From: JAENVT01 sp963773085 | GTDB taxonomy: Bacteria; Actinomycetota; Acidimicrobiia; Acidimicrobiales; Ilumatobacteraceae | Assembly (NCBI GenBank): GCA_963773085.1 | Contig: CAVYZS010000018.1 | Span: 682,001-746,000, forward strand | Direction: 5' to 3' | DNA length: 64,000 bases | In this document: piece after piece, positions 17,619 through 26,503 of the stretch | How positions within the stretch are numbered: the stretch's first letter is position 1 | Layout: each line of letters starts with the position of its first letter | Position numbers and translations under genes: made by a program | Notes under the pieces: generated by a model | Told to the model about the DNA's origin: nothing | The model's database searches: none | The model's input: the letters and a program-made list of their open reading frames with translations, nothing else

Positions 17619-18365
17619 TCAACCAGCCTGGCACCCAGTTTGGCCTCTTGCCCAGCGCAGGGACCTACGGAGCAACTCGTAGAAGACCGGCAGCTCCCAC
17701 GAGCAACGGTCGACGGTCGGCCAGTAGTCCTTGACGGGAACCATGTCGTAGTGGCCGCGGCAGTGCCCGAGGGTGTTGTAGAGCACGCCGCCAGCGCCGA
17801 GCGGGCGCAGGTACATGACGAGATGCTGGGGATCGAGGGTCGTCCAGTCGCTCTCGGCGAAGCCGGCTGCCGTGCCCTGGAACGTGGTGTGCAGCAGCGG
17901 AACGAGCGCGGTGCGGTCGGGGTATTCGCTGAGGTACAACTCGTCGGTCGCCTCGAACGGTTCGACGCCGGCGACGAGCCAGTGCGACGGCTCGCTGACC
18001 TCGACGGGGTAGGGCTCGATCGGCGGATGAGCGATGAATTGACTGCCGAGCATGTCGGCCCAGATCGGGAACGGCCGCGGTGTTGCCACCGGGCGGACCG
18101 AAGCGTCACCCAATGCCGCGTTGGTGCCGTGCAGCGCGAGCCACCGGCCGCCAGCTTCGACCCAGCCGCGAATGATGCGTTGGGCGCGCTCCGACGGACG
18201 CACGTCGCAGGTGTAGCTGACCAGGATCTCGGACGCAGCGATCGCATCGGCATCCTCGTAGTCGGGCTGCACACGCACGCGGAACTCGTCGTGCTCGGCG
18301 AGCAAGCCGAGCAGTTCGCGTCGGGCGAAGTCGAAGTCGTGGTACTTCCCACCGGTCACCAACAC
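17619..18365 (-). CDS. ThuA-like domain protein (first copy)
   Basis: This protein of about 248 residues has the ThuA fold (class I glutamine-amidotransferase-like): VLVTGGKYHDFDFARRELL at the start, then LVSYTCDVRPSERAQRIIRGWVEAGGRWLALHGTNAAL and HWLVAGVEPFEATDELYLSEY. ThuA proteins are linked to sugar utilisation and keto-sugar chemistry, but their activity is poorly defined. The start is uncertain: a GTG at 18365 is given, with GGAAGG upstream; the frame remains open into the preceding SDR gene. It follows that SDR with 35 bases between them. A second ThuA protein lies at 24414. Confidence 0.7.
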   Translation of the reverse strand: MLVTGGKYHDFDFARRELLGLLAEHDEFRVRVQPDYEDADAIAASEILVSYTCDVRPSERAQRIIRGWVEAGGRWLALHGTNAALGDASVRPVATPRPFPIWADMLGSQFIAHPPIEPYPVEVSEPSHWLVAGVEPFEATDELYLSEYPDRTALVPLLHTTFQGTAAGFAESDWTTLDPQHLVMYLRPLGAGGVLYNTLGHCRGHYDMVPVKDYWPTVDRCSWELPVFYELLRRSLRWARGQTGCQAG

Positions 18366-18400
18366 GACGTCGATTCGCCTTCCCGGGGCGACGACGTCGC

Positions 18401-19159
18401 TCAGAAGTTGACTCGCTTCAAGAACCCGCCGTCGACCGTGAGGTTGACGCCGTTGATGTGCTTGGCCCGCTCGGAGGCGAGGAAGACGACGGCATCGGCG
18501 ACATCCGTTGCCGAGCCCAGGTGGCCCGCCGGGTGCAGCTTGGCCGAGGCGTCGAAGAACTCCGGCTTGGCCTGCCTGATGCGATCCCAGTCGCCACCTT
18601 CGATGAAGATCGGGCCGGGCGACACCACGTTGCAGCGCACGCCCTTTGCACCGAGCACCTGAGCCTGGCCGAGCGTCCAGTTGGTGACAGCGGCCTTGAA
18701 CGCGCTGTAGCTGTTCGACCCGCTGGCGAAGTGCTCGACAGTAGCCGTGGTGCCGATGCTGATGATCGATCCGCCGCCGTCGGTGAGCGCTGGAGAAGCG
18801 GCGTCGACGCCGTGGATGAGCGCCATCATGTCGATGTCGAAGTTGTTCTTCCATGCCTCGAAGCTCTTGGCTGGTTTGCCTGAGGTGTTGTGCACGTAGA
18901 TGTCGAGTCCGCCGAGCGACTCGATCGCTGCGGCGATGAACGCGCGCAGCGACTCGCTGTCGGCGGCATCGGCGGTCGCTCCGAACACGGTGCCGCCGTT
19001 GGCGCTCAGCTCGGCCACTGCCTTGTCGACTTCTTCGGCGTTACGGGCGCACAGGGCGACCGAGGCGCCCTCGGCCAGCAGCAATTCGACAATCGCCCTG
19101 CCAATGCCCTTGGTCGCCCCCGTGACGAGTGCTTTCTTTCCGGCAAGTCCGAGGTCCAC
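18401..19159 (-). CDS. Short-chain dehydrogenase/reductase (sister of the SDR at 22179)
   Basis: This 252-residue classical SDR has a Rossmann motif TGATKGIG, a cofactor-side NTSG in place of NNAG and the active-site pair Tyr-x-x-x-Lys in SYSAFK. A threonine stands where serine is usual, 13 residues before the Tyr. It is an NAD(P)-dependent alcohol/ketone oxidoreductase of unknown substrate. It shares the starting block MDLxLxGK and the ending VDGGFxxRV with the SDR at 22179, so the two are paralogues. The start is GTG with AGGAG upstream. An ATGTCCAAG-type regulatory site lies 16 bases upstream, in the gap shared with the acyl-CoA dehydrogenase. Confidence 0.85.
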   Translation of the reverse strand: MDLGLAGKKALVTGATKGIGRAIVELLLAEGASVALCARNAEEVDKAVAELSANGGTVFGATADAADSESLRAFIAAAIESLGGLDIYVHNTSGKPAKSFEAWKNNFDIDMMALIHGVDAASPALTDGGGSIISIGTTATVEHFASGSNSYSAFKAAVTNWTLGQAQVLGAKGVRCNVVSPGPIFIEGGDWDRIRQAKPEFFDASAKLHPAGHLGSATDVADAVVFLASERAKHINGVNLTVDGGFLKRVNF

Positions 19160-19174
19160 GGCGCAGCTCCTTTG

Positions 19175-19183
19175 ATGTCCAAG
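19175..19183. promoter_or_regulatory. ACGTCAAA-type site (variant ATGTCCAAG)
   Basis: The sequence CTTTGATGTCCAAGTATTTT lies in the divergent gap between the SDR (start 19159) and the acyl-CoA dehydrogenase (start 19286). It matches the recurrent element found at six other positions in this window, including the A/T tract and the CCAGC that follow it. It is a putative operator for a shared catabolic regulator. Confidence 0.4.
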
Positions 19184-19285
19184 TATTTTCCAGCATAGTG
19201 TTGCACCGCAGCCTGGCCGCCAGGAAACCCAAACGCGTCGAACGGCCGATCCGTGTCGACGCAGAAACTCCGAAGAGGATCCATC

Positions 19286-20539
19286 GTGGAAGATGTTGCT
19301 TCATTTGCTGCTCGAGCCGAGGCGTGGCTCGAAGCACGGGTCCCACGACGGGCGATCGTCGACGAGGTCGACAAGGCGTGGGGTCATGGCGAGTTCTCGG
19401 TCACGGTGTTCCACGATGTTCCGGTCGAGATCGAGCGCGAGTTCCTCGCCCAGTACCAGTCATGGAACCGCGAGCGAACCGAGGCCGGATTCGGCGCCAT
19501 CACCTGGCCTGTCGAATACGGCGGGGCCGGGCTCACCAAGGATCACGAGCGCGTCTACGCCGAGATCGAGGCGCAATTCGACGTTCCCAGGGATCACGAA
19601 GTCGTCACTGTCACGACCAAGCTGATCGCCCCGACGATCGAGAAGTTCGGGACGCCTGAGCAGCGCGACCGATGGGTGGCCCGTTTTGCCCATTGCGAAG
19701 AGTTCTGCTGCCAGTTGTTCTCCGAGCCCGGCGCCGGCAGCGACCTTGCTGGTTTGTCGACCAAGGCCGTTCGCGACGGTGACGAATGGGTGCTCGATGG
19801 CCAGAAGGTGTGGACGTCGACGGCGAACCTGTCGCCATGGGGTTTCGCCATCTGCCGCACCGACCCTGACGTACCCAAGCACGCCGGCATGACCGCATTC
19901 CTCGTGCCGCTCGATGCACCAGGCATCGAGGTTCGCCCGATCCGCCAGATGACCGGCGGCGCCTCGTTCAACGAGGTGTTCCTCACCGGCGTTCGCGTCG
20001 GCGACGAGATGCGCATCGGCGAGATCGGCGATGGGTGGAAAGTGGCACTGACGATCCTCGGTTTCGAACGTGAGAGCAGCGGCCATGGCCGGCGTGGGGG
20101 CAGCTTCGAAGACCTCCTCGGGCTGGCACGGCACATGGGCCGATCCGACGATCCCGTGATCCGCCAGGAACTCGCCCGCGTGTACTGCGCCGAGAAGTCA
20201 CGCGACTGGGGAATCGCCCGAGCGACCGCCACGGTCAATCGCACCGGCATTGCCGGGCCGGAAGGCTCGATCAGCAAACTGATGTGGACCGAGACACTGC
20301 GCCTGATCAGCGAGGTCGCCGCTCACCTGCTCGGTCCCGCCCTGACTGCCGACACCGGTGCGTGGGGCACCTACGGATGGAACGAGCACCTGCTCGGCTC
20401 GCCCGGCTACCGAATCGCCGGCGGCAGCGACGAGATCCAGCGGAACATCATCGGCGAACGGGTCCTGGGCCTGCCGGGAGAGCCACGGGTCGACCGCGAC
20501 CTCCCGTACAGCCAGTTGAACAAACGCGCGACCGGTTGA
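19286..20539 (+). CDS. Acyl-CoA dehydrogenase
   Basis: This 417-residue acyl-CoA dehydrogenase has AITWPVEYGGAGLTKDHERV near the start and the FAD/substrate loop CCQLFSEPGAGSDLAGL. It then has GQKVWTSTA, and GGSDEIQRNIIGERVLGLPGEP near the C-terminus, a pattern of the FadE group that often acts as heteromers on steroid or branched acyl-CoAs. It would introduce an alpha-beta double bond into an acyl-CoA thioester. The GTG at 19286 has AGAGGA at good spacing and is preferred over a GTG at 19253. Its stop is one base from the convergent thiolase stop. Confidence 0.88.
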   Translation: MEDVASFAARAEAWLEARVPRRAIVDEVDKAWGHGEFSVTVFHDVPVEIEREFLAQYQSWNRERTEAGFGAITWPVEYGGAGLTKDHERVYAEIEAQFDVPRDHEVVTVTTKLIAPTIEKFGTPEQRDRWVARFAHCEEFCCQLFSEPGAGSDLAGLSTKAVRDGDEWVLDGQKVWTSTANLSPWGFAICRTDPDVPKHAGMTAFLVPLDAPGIEVRPIRQMTGGASFNEVFLTGVRVGDEMRIGEIGDGWKVALTILGFERESSGHGRRGGSFEDLLGLARHMGRSDDPVIRQELARVYCAEKSRDWGIARATATVNRTGIAGPEGSISKLMWTETLRLISEVAAHLLGPALTADTGAWGTYGWNEHLLGSPGYRIAGGSDEIQRNIIGERVLGLPGEPRVDRDLPYSQLNKRATG

Positions 20540-20540
20540 G

Positions 20541-21680
20541 CTAACGCGACAGAACGGTGCAGGTGCTGAGGCCGGGCGCGCCGTACACCTGTGTGAACGC
20601 CGTCTGCGGGTCGTCGGGCACCTGACGGCCCTCGGCCCGGTTCTGCAGCTGCACCACGCATTCGATCACCTGACGAAGTCCACTGGCGCCGATCGGCTCG
20701 CCGTTGGCGATGCATCCACCGTCGGTGTTGACCGGCAGGCGACCCTCGATCTCCAGGGCGCCGCTCATGATCAATTCACCCTGCTCGCCGTGTTCGCAGA
20801 GACCGCATTCGGCGAGGTGCATCAGCTCTGCACCGGCCTCGGTGTCCTGGATCTGGGCGACGTCGATGTCCGACGGCGACACACCCGCCGTTTCGAACGC
20901 CGCTGCCGCGGCGAACACTGTCGCGCCCGGCGTGATCTCGGCGGCCAACGAGGGACTGAACACCTCGAACGTTCCGTACTTGCGAGTGCGGAACTCGACG
21001 GCGCGCAGCCACACAGGGTCGGTGCGCAGTTGCCTGGCCTTCTCCGGCGAGGCCAGCACCAGTGCCGCGGCACCTTCGCTGGGGCTGCAGAACATGTACT
21101 TGGTGAGCGGGTCGTTGACCATCTCCGCATCGGCAATGGCATCGACGCTGAGCGGATTACGCCGCCAGGCGTTTGGATTTCGCGCCCCGTTGCGCAGCGC
21201 CTTGGCCGAGAGCTCGGCCAGCAGGCGGGGGTCGAGGTCGTGGTCGGCCAGGTAGCGCTGGATCTTCATCCCGAAGAACTGCGTGGTGACCATCATCCCG
21301 TCCTCGCCGTACCACTCCCCGATGCCGTACTCGGCGGGGTCGGTGGCGAAGGCGCCGCGCGCGTGCTTGTCGAACCCGACGACCAGAGCCAGGTCGGCCA
21401 TACCGGCTGCGATGGCGTTGGCTGCGGCCAGCAGCGACGAACCGCCCGTGGCACAACCGTTGTAGACGCTCATGAACGGTGTGCCGGTGAGCCCGAGCTC
21501 ACTCACCAGCGCGTCGGCGTGGCCACCGTCCTTACTGCCGCCGGCGGCGAAATCGATGTCTGCCCAGGCGATGCCTGCGTCGCCCAGAGCGCCACGGGCG
21601 GCGACCAACGCCATCTCCCGGGCCGAGGTGTCGAACCTGCCGAACGGGTGGAGGCCGACCCCTACGATTGCGACGTCCAT
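20541..21680 (-). CDS. Thiolase-like lipid-transfer protein (Ltp/SCP2 type)
   Basis: This 379-residue thiolase-fold protein has a catalytic Cys76 in YNGCATGG and, near the C-terminus, 'GGCIANGEPIGASGLRQ'. The usual thiolase GHPxGxxG is GEPIGASG here, so the canonical histidine is replaced by Glu. This is seen in Ltp proteins that partner DUF35 subunits and perform retro-aldol or retro-Claisen cleavage of branched side chains. The ATG shares a base with the stop of the DUF35 gene (TGATG), so the two are translationally coupled and probably form one complex. Confidence 0.85.
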   Translation of the reverse strand: MDVAIVGVGLHPFGRFDTSAREMALVAARGALGDAGIAWADIDFAAGGSKDGGHADALVSELGLTGTPFMSVYNGCATGGSSLLAAANAIAAGMADLALVVGFDKHARGAFATDPAEYGIGEWYGEDGMMVTTQFFGMKIQRYLADHDLDPRLLAELSAKALRNGARNPNAWRRNPLSVDAIADAEMVNDPLTKYMFCSPSEGAAALVLASPEKARQLRTDPVWLRAVEFRTRKYGTFEVFSPSLAAEITPGATVFAAAAAFETAGVSPSDIDVAQIQDTEAGAELMHLAECGLCEHGEQGELIMSGALEIEGRLPVNTDGGCIANGEPIGASGLRQVIECVVQLQNRAEGRQVPDDPQTAFTQVYGAPGLSTCTVLSR

Positions 21681-22090
21681 CAGTGCATCTCCTTCGGTTC
21701 GAACCAGAACGTGAGTGGCGAAGCCGACTCATCGATGACGATCTGCACAGGATCGCCGATCTTCCACGACTCGATCGGCTTGCCACGCAGTCGCGATTCG
21801 ACCTTCACCGGACCGAGGTCGACGTAAGCGAGTGCAAACACCTCATACGGCGATGGGCCCTGATACGGCGGCTTCGGCGCGAAGCGCTGCACGGTCCAGG
21901 TCCACACCGAGCCCTGCCGCGGCAGAGCCACCTCGGTGACCGCCTTGCTGCCGCAGCGAGGACATCCGGATTGCGCCGGGAACGTCTGCGTCGCACACTC
22001 ACCGCAGGCGCTGCCGACGAGATGCGGCTCACCGCCGATCGTGCTGATCAGCTGACGGCGTTGCTCCGTCGTGTCGATCACATCAGTCAC
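21680..22090 (-). CDS. DUF35/OB-fold, zinc-ribbon partner of the Ltp thiolase
   Basis: This 136-residue protein has an N-terminal zinc ribbon (Cys29-x-x-Cys32 and Cys43-x-x-Cys46) followed by an OB fold with 'YEVFALAYVDLGPVKVESRL'. DUF35 proteins bind acyl-CoA and form complexes with thiolases or Ltp aldolases, as in the Ltp2-ChsH2 pair of steroid degradation. GGAGGAG precedes the GTG at 22090. It is encoded directly upstream of, and overlapping, the Ltp gene. The next gene on the other strand starts 89 bases away. Confidence 0.88.
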   Translation of the reverse strand: MTDVIDTTEQRRQLISTIGGEPHLVGSACGECATQTFPAQSGCPRCGSKAVTEVALPRQGSVWTWTVQRFAPKPPYQGPSPYEVFALAYVDLGPVKVESRLRGKPIESWKIGDPVQIVIDESASPLTFWFEPKEMH

Positions 22091-22178
22091 CGAAGCGTCT
22101 CCTCCTGTGGCGCGATGGCGCCTGGCAGCAGTCGATGTTACGTTCCGATTCCCGAAGCACCTAACCCGGGAGGCAGTG

Positions 22179-22943
22179 ATGGACCTCGACCTGACAGGCA
22201 AGACCGCGATAGTGACAGGCGCATCGCGCGGCATCGGCCGCTTCGTCGTGGAACGCCTGCTGGCCGAAGGCATGCACGTCGCCTTCTGCGCGCGCAACCC
22301 CGAGGGTGTCGTCGAAACGGCCACTGCTCTCGGCGGAGAAGTCGTCGGGACAGCCGTCGATGTCGAGGATCCGGCGGCGGTGACGGCGTGGGTCGACGAC
22401 TCGGCTGCTCGCTTCGGCAGCCTCGATGTCGTGGTCACGACGACCAGCGCCAAGGGCGGCATCCCGCCGACCATCGAGGGGTGGCGACGCAGTTTCGACG
22501 TCGACGTGCTCGGCACGGTGTCGGTGATCGACGCGGCACTGCCGCATCTTCGTGCGGCCGGCGGCGGCAGCATCGTTCAGCTCGGTACCAGCGCGTCGGT
22601 CGAGTATCACCACTTCCCCGGCGGCGGTTACAGCTACGGCGCGATGAAGGCCGGGCTCATCAACTACATCTCACACCTCGCCAAGGAGACCTACGTCGAC
22701 GGCATACGGGCCAACGTCGTGTCGCCCGGCCCGGTGTACATCGACGGCGGGTCGTGGGAACGGATCAAGGAGCGCCTACCCGACTACTACACCCAACACG
22801 TCGACCAGCATCCCGCCGGCCGTTTGGGCCGACCCGACGAAGTGGCCAATGTCGTCGCGTTCCTGGCCAGCCCGATGTCGTCGTGGATCAACGGGCAGAA
22901 CATCGTCGTGGACGGCGGCTTCACCCAACGCGTCGCCTACTGA
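22179..22943 (+). CDS. Short-chain dehydrogenase/reductase (sister of the SDR at 18401)
   Basis: This 254-residue SDR has TGASRGIG, a serine 13 residues before the active Tyr in YGAMK and a C-terminal NGQNIVVDGGFTQRVAY. Its head (MDLDLTGK) and tail closely follow the SDR at 18401, so the two probably act on related substrates. GGGAGG lies five bases before the ATG. It diverges from the DUF35-thiolase operon. Two hairpins follow its stop, before the convergent DinB-type gene. Confidence 0.87.
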   Translation: MDLDLTGKTAIVTGASRGIGRFVVERLLAEGMHVAFCARNPEGVVETATALGGEVVGTAVDVEDPAAVTAWVDDSAARFGSLDVVVTTTSAKGGIPPTIEGWRRSFDVDVLGTVSVIDAALPHLRAAGGGSIVQLGTSASVEYHHFPGGGYSYGAMKAGLINYISHLAKETYVDGIRANVVSPGPVYIDGGSWERIKERLPDYYTQHVDQHPAGRLGRPDEVANVVAFLASPMSSWINGQNIVVDGGFTQRVAY

Positions 22944-22975
22944 CACAGCTGGCGGTATCGCCGGCGTGAACTGGG

Positions 22976-23009
22976 CAGCCCCAGAATGCCACGTACCCTT
23001 CTGTGGCTG
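22976..23009. terminator. Hairpin between convergent genes
   Basis: CAGCCCCAGAA pairs with TTCTGTGGCTG (one mismatch) around a 12-base loop. It lies between the SDR stop (22943) and the convergent DinB-type gene (23070). A second hairpin, GCGCCG with CGGCGC (23020-23039), follows directly. Together they look like a terminator region. Confidence 0.45.
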
Positions 23010-23069
23010 GCCGGTTCGTGCGCCGAGGCTTCGCGGCGCAGTGCCTACTAACTCCCCGTGCTGCAGAAG

Positions 23070-23861
23070 TCAGACGATGTTCAGTTCATCGAAGAACGCG
23101 TCGGCCACGGACGCGTCGCCCTCGACCGTGCAGGCATCACGCCAATTGGTGCGCTTGGTGCCCCACAGCACGAAATCGTGCGCGCCGGAGGCGACCGTGA
23201 CGTCGGCCGGGCCATCGTCGGCGACGACCGCGATACCTGCGCCCTCGCGGAGGATGCGCCACGACCCGCCGCCTGCGCCGGTCAACGTCAGCCGGATGAC
23301 GCCGTGCAAGGACTCTGCCAGCCCGGGCTGCATCTGCGGAATGCCGGTCAGCATCCAGCCCACGGCCGGGGCGACGAGGGCATCGTCGACCGCGGGCAAG
23401 TCCCGAGCGATGGGTCCGGTCGGTTGCAGCAGATCGACACGCAAGTGGCAGTAGTGGTCGAAGGCAAACGCGTCGGCAAGCTGGTTCATCGGATAGTGGC
23501 CGAGATCGGCAAGCGGGATCACGGTCGACGCCAACGGTTCGTCCTGCAGCGCCGTGAGCACGGCAACTGCACCATCGCAGTAGTCCAGGTACTCCTCGCA
23601 TACCTTCGTGCTGGTCCAATCCTTACGTGGTTCGACGAGCAGGTCCATCAGCCGTTCGGCAGGCAGGTCGATCGGCTCGGGCGGCGGCGGTGTCGGCTCG
23701 ACGACCTCTTTGAAATTCGAGCTCATGTGGGCAACGAGGTCCTTGACGGTCCAGCCGTCGCAGCCGCTCGGCAGCAACCATTCATCTTCGGTCAAGCTGG
23801 TGAGCACCTGTTTCACCTCCGTCACGCTTCGCGCAGCCGACGTCAGTCCTTCTCGAGACAC
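23070..23861 (-). CDS. DinB-like maleylpyruvate isomerase N-terminal domain protein
   Basis: This 263-residue protein has a four-helix mycothiol-type DinB N-terminus (LTEDEWLLPSGCDGWTVKDLVAHMSS, with His in a putative metal site, and DHYCHLRVDL further on). Its C-terminal half (from about 165) resembles an SCP2-like sterol-carrier domain. Members are thought to be thiol-dependent transferases or isomerases using mycothiol; this one has no assigned substrate. The GTG start is preceded by AAGGAG. It is 12 bases from the SnoaL gene upstream, so the two form an operon. Confidence 0.75.
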   Translation of the reverse strand: MSREGLTSAARSVTEVKQVLTSLTEDEWLLPSGCDGWTVKDLVAHMSSNFKEVVEPTPPPPEPIDLPAERLMDLLVEPRKDWTSTKVCEEYLDYCDGAVAVLTALQDEPLASTVIPLADLGHYPMNQLADAFAFDHYCHLRVDLLQPTGPIARDLPAVDDALVAPAVGWMLTGIPQMQPGLAESLHGVIRLTLTGAGGGSWRILREGAGIAVVADDGPADVTVASGAHDFVLWGTKRTNWRDACTVEGDASVADAFFDELNIV

Positions 23862-23872
23862 GAGTTTCTCCT

Positions 23873-24385
23873 TCAGTGGCCAGTTGGATCTGGCGAGTTG
23901 TGCCCGGCGGCGCGGTCGGCCGCGAGGGTCATGATGTGTTTGTTGCCCTGACTCCAGAGCACCTGCAACTTCTTGGCGCTGATCAGCCAGCCCGACGACG
24001 TGCGAGCCAGTTCATCTGAATAGATGCCACCGATCGTGAACATCGAGTCCCCGTACGCATTGACGAGGTAGTGGTCGGCGCGGACGTAGGCGTGGCACGT
24101 GGCGACGTCGCCGTCGATCTCGAAACGCAGATTGCTGAGTGTGTGCTGTGACGCGTCGAGACCGGGGAAAAGCCGCGTGGCCCGCAACACCCAAGCGTCA
24201 GCCGACATCGGGCCGAACGATTCGATGCGCCAGGAGCGATAGTCGACGTCGATGTGCTCGGTGAACACCGATCGGTACATCACCCAGTCACGCGTATCGA
24301 TGCCAGCGGCGAAACGGGACATTGTCTCGGCGATGTCCATCCGATCTTCGAGGCGTTTCGTGCGGGCTTCGATCGATGGGTCCAT
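23873..24385 (-). CDS. SnoaL/NTF2-like protein (first copy)
   Basis: This 170-residue cone-shaped NTF2-fold protein has MDIAETMSRFAAGIDTRDW, SVFTEHIDVDYRS, LDASQHTLSNLRFEIDGD and GWLISAKKLQVLWSQGN. This arrangement is that of the SnoaL-like group that includes small dehydratases, isomerases and the beta subunits of Rieske dioxygenases. Its place two genes before a Rieske alpha gene makes an accessory role plausible. The ATG at 24385 is chosen because the ATG at 24415 would overlap the divergent ThuA start. It is a clear relative of the protein at 26504. Confidence 0.8.
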   Translation of the reverse strand: MDPSIEARTKRLEDRMDIAETMSRFAAGIDTRDWVMYRSVFTEHIDVDYRSWRIESFGPMSADAWVLRATRLFPGLDASQHTLSNLRFEIDGDVATCHAYVRADHYLVNAYGDSMFTIGGIYSDELARTSSGWLISAKKLQVLWSQGNKHIMTLAADRAAGHNSPDPTGH

Positions 24386-24413
24386 CGATGGCGAATGTAC
24401 TGTGAGTGACGCC

Positions 24414-25241
24414 ATGGATCGCTGTCGAGTGCTCGCAGTTACCGGTGGCCACAGCTTCGACCTCGATGCATTTCGGTCGATGATGACCGATATCTGCGAC
24501 GAACGACGCTGGCTGTGGGCCCACGCTGTGCAGCCTTCGGCACAGAAGTGGATCGACGGGAAGCAGTCCGGTCAATGGGACGCGATCGTCTGCCACGACG
24601 TTCCTGGGCTGTCACTCAAGCGCGGCGAGGCACCGCATGCGGTGGGCCCGACCGGCGAGCAGAAGGATGCAATCACCACGTTGCTCGAGATCGGTCAGGG
24701 ACTCGTCGTCACCCATCACGCTCTGGCAGGTTGGCCGGCGTGGGATGGCTGGGCCACTGCGATCGGCGGGCGATTCAACTATGCGCCGGGGCCGCTGCAC
24801 GGGCGCGACTGGCCCTCATCGGGCACGCGTATCGACAGCTACACCGCCCAGGTCGTGAACCCCACTCACCCGGTCTGCACAGGTGTCGGCGATTTCACCT
24901 TCACCGACGAGTTGTACTGCTGCCCGATCTTCGACGACGAGGTCGTGCCGTTGCTGCGCGCCGACGCCGATTTCGATCCCGGTCTGTTCATCTCGACGTA
25001 CGAGCACGTGCTGGTCGGCGAAGCGGCAGCACCGAGATCGGTCGGTCACCCGTACCCCAGCAACCTCATCGCCTGGGCGACCGTCGGCGGTCGCAGCCCC
25101 ATCGTGTACATCCAGCCCGGTGACAGCGCCACGACGTTCGCCATTCCGCAGTACCGCCGCCTGCTGGCCAACGCGATCGGCTGGGTGTCCTCGCCCGCCG
25201 CTCACGAATGGGCTTCGACGAACCGTGTGCCGATCGTCTAG
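24414..25241 (+). CDS. ThuA-like domain protein (second copy)
   Basis: This 275-residue ThuA-fold protein has VLAVTGGHSFDLDAFRSM at the start, GQWDAIVCHDVPGLSL, LEIGQGLVVTHHALAGWPAW, FTFTDELYCCPIFDD and GRSPIVYIQPGDS. It follows the layout of the ThuA protein at 17619, so the window carries two paralogues, each near a sister SDR. The biochemical activity of this family is unclear. The ATG at 24414 lies 28 bases from the divergent SnoaL start. A Rieske oxygenase gene begins 68 bases downstream, behind a putative operator. Confidence 0.78.
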   Translation: MDRCRVLAVTGGHSFDLDAFRSMMTDICDERRWLWAHAVQPSAQKWIDGKQSGQWDAIVCHDVPGLSLKRGEAPHAVGPTGEQKDAITTLLEIGQGLVVTHHALAGWPAWDGWATAIGGRFNYAPGPLHGRDWPSSGTRIDSYTAQVVNPTHPVCTGVGDFTFTDELYCCPIFDDEVVPLLRADADFDPGLFISTYEHVLVGEAAAPRSVGHPYPSNLIAWATVGGRSPIVYIQPGDSATTFAIPQYRRLLANAIGWVSSPAAHEWASTNRVPIV

Positions 25242-25251
25242 AATTATTTGA

Positions 25252-25260
25252 ACGTCAAAC
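25252..25260. promoter_or_regulatory. ACGTCAAA-type site before Rieske oxygenase 1
   Basis: ATTTGAACGTCAAACTATCT carries an imperfect inverted repeat, TTTGA-ACG-TCAAA, 50 bases before the Rieske start at 25310. The flanking pattern (A/T tract, then CTGCC) is shared with the site before the second Rieske gene at 27442. Confidence 0.5.
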
Positions 25261-25309
25261 TATCTATCTGCCTGAACTACTTGGACCTGAACGAGGAACG
25301 GAGACCGCC

Positions 25310-26461
25310 ATGGCCGCAACGCCGCTCACCGATGTCGCCCAGCGCCTATTGGCCAACGTCGATGCAGAGCACGGTGACTACAGCGAGGCGATGCTGAACG
25401 TGCCCGTCGTGCACTACCGCGACGAGGCCCGCTTCCAGCAGGAGCTCGAGCAGATCTTTCGACGCAGCCCGTTGCTGGTCGCCATGTCGTGCGACATACC
25501 CAGCGCCGGCGACTTCACCACCCTGGTCATTGCCGAGCGCCCCATCGTGGTCGTGCGCGGCGACGACGGTGTGGCGCGCACGTTCCTGAACGTCTGCAGA
25601 CATCGTGGGGCGCCCGTGGCGGACGGTTGCTTCGGCCATTCCCGCCGCTTCACCTGCCCGTACCACTTCTGGGTGTACGACACCCAAGGCGCGCTGGTCG
25701 GCAACACGGATCGCCAAGCCTTCGAGGGACTCGACGTGAAGGGGCTCGTCGAGCTGCCAACGGCCGAGCGAGTCGGCGCAGTTTTCGCCGTGCTCACACC
25801 GGGTGTCACGTTCGACGTCGACGCCTGGCTCGGCGACATGGCCTCATCGCTGGCCTACCTGCAACTCGAAAAGCTGCACCGGCACGACGTCGAAACGGTG
25901 CTCGACAGCGGCAATTGGAAGGCCACGGCCGATGGTTACGTCGACGGCTACCACCTCGGGTACCTGCACCGCAACACCATCGGGACCAAGTCGATCACGA
26001 ACCGCAACACCTACGATCTGTACGGCCCGCACGTGCGCCTCGGGTTCGCCAACAAGCCGCTGCCGACGATGCGCGAGTTACCGATCGACGAGTGGCAGCT
26101 CAACATGGGCATGAGCCTGGTGCACTACGTGTTCCCCAACGTATCGATCTCCGGACAGCCCAATACGGGGTTGATGATCAGCCGCATCCTGCCCGGGGCG
26201 ACGGCAGACACGTCGATAGTCACGCAATACCAGTACTTCCGCGAGCCGTTGGTCAACGAGGAGATGATGGCCGAGGCCGAGCGCAAGCGGGCGACCTACG
26301 AAGCGGTCACCCGCGACGAGGACTTCAGCACAGTGATGAAGATCACTGCAGCCCTTCCGTCGATCGCTGACGACCACTTCCGGTTCGGCCGCAACGAGCG
26401 CGGCAACCAGAACATCCACCGCTGGATCGACTCGCTTGTCGACGGCACCGTTCCGGTATGA
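25310..26461 (+). CDS. Rieske ring-hydroxylating oxygenase alpha subunit 1
   Basis: This 383-residue oxygenase has a Rieske [2Fe-2S] site (Cys96-x-His98 in CRHRG and Cys116-x-x-His119 in CPYH). A catalytic domain follows with DGYHLGYLH, where the mononuclear iron ligands lie. It would hydroxylate an aromatic or alicyclic acid using electrons from a ferredoxin and reductase, neither of which is encoded in this window. The ATG follows GAGGAACGGAG. A SnoaL-type gene lies convergent downstream. The substrate cannot be told. Confidence 0.87.
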   Translation: MAATPLTDVAQRLLANVDAEHGDYSEAMLNVPVVHYRDEARFQQELEQIFRRSPLLVAMSCDIPSAGDFTTLVIAERPIVVVRGDDGVARTFLNVCRHRGAPVADGCFGHSRRFTCPYHFWVYDTQGALVGNTDRQAFEGLDVKGLVELPTAERVGAVFAVLTPGVTFDVDAWLGDMASSLAYLQLEKLHRHDVETVLDSGNWKATADGYVDGYHLGYLHRNTIGTKSITNRNTYDLYGPHVRLGFANKPLPTMRELPIDEWQLNMGMSLVHYVFPNVSISGQPNTGLMISRILPGATADTSIVTQYQYFREPLVNEEMMAEAERKRATYEAVTRDEDFSTVMKITAALPSIADDHFRFGRNERGNQNIHRWIDSLVDGTVPV

Positions 26462-26503
26462 GGTGATTCAGGCATGAGGTGATACCGGCAGCATCAGGTG
26501 AGC

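Noticed and set aside
22120..22155. ACGTCAAA-like site before the SDR at 22179 (TTACGTTCCGATTCCC)
   Set aside because: It lacks TCAAA and would need gaps to align, so it was not counted.
23058..23951. Plus-strand open frame opposite the DinB-type and SnoaL genes
   Set aside because: It shows no motif and lies antisense to two genes with good family matches.
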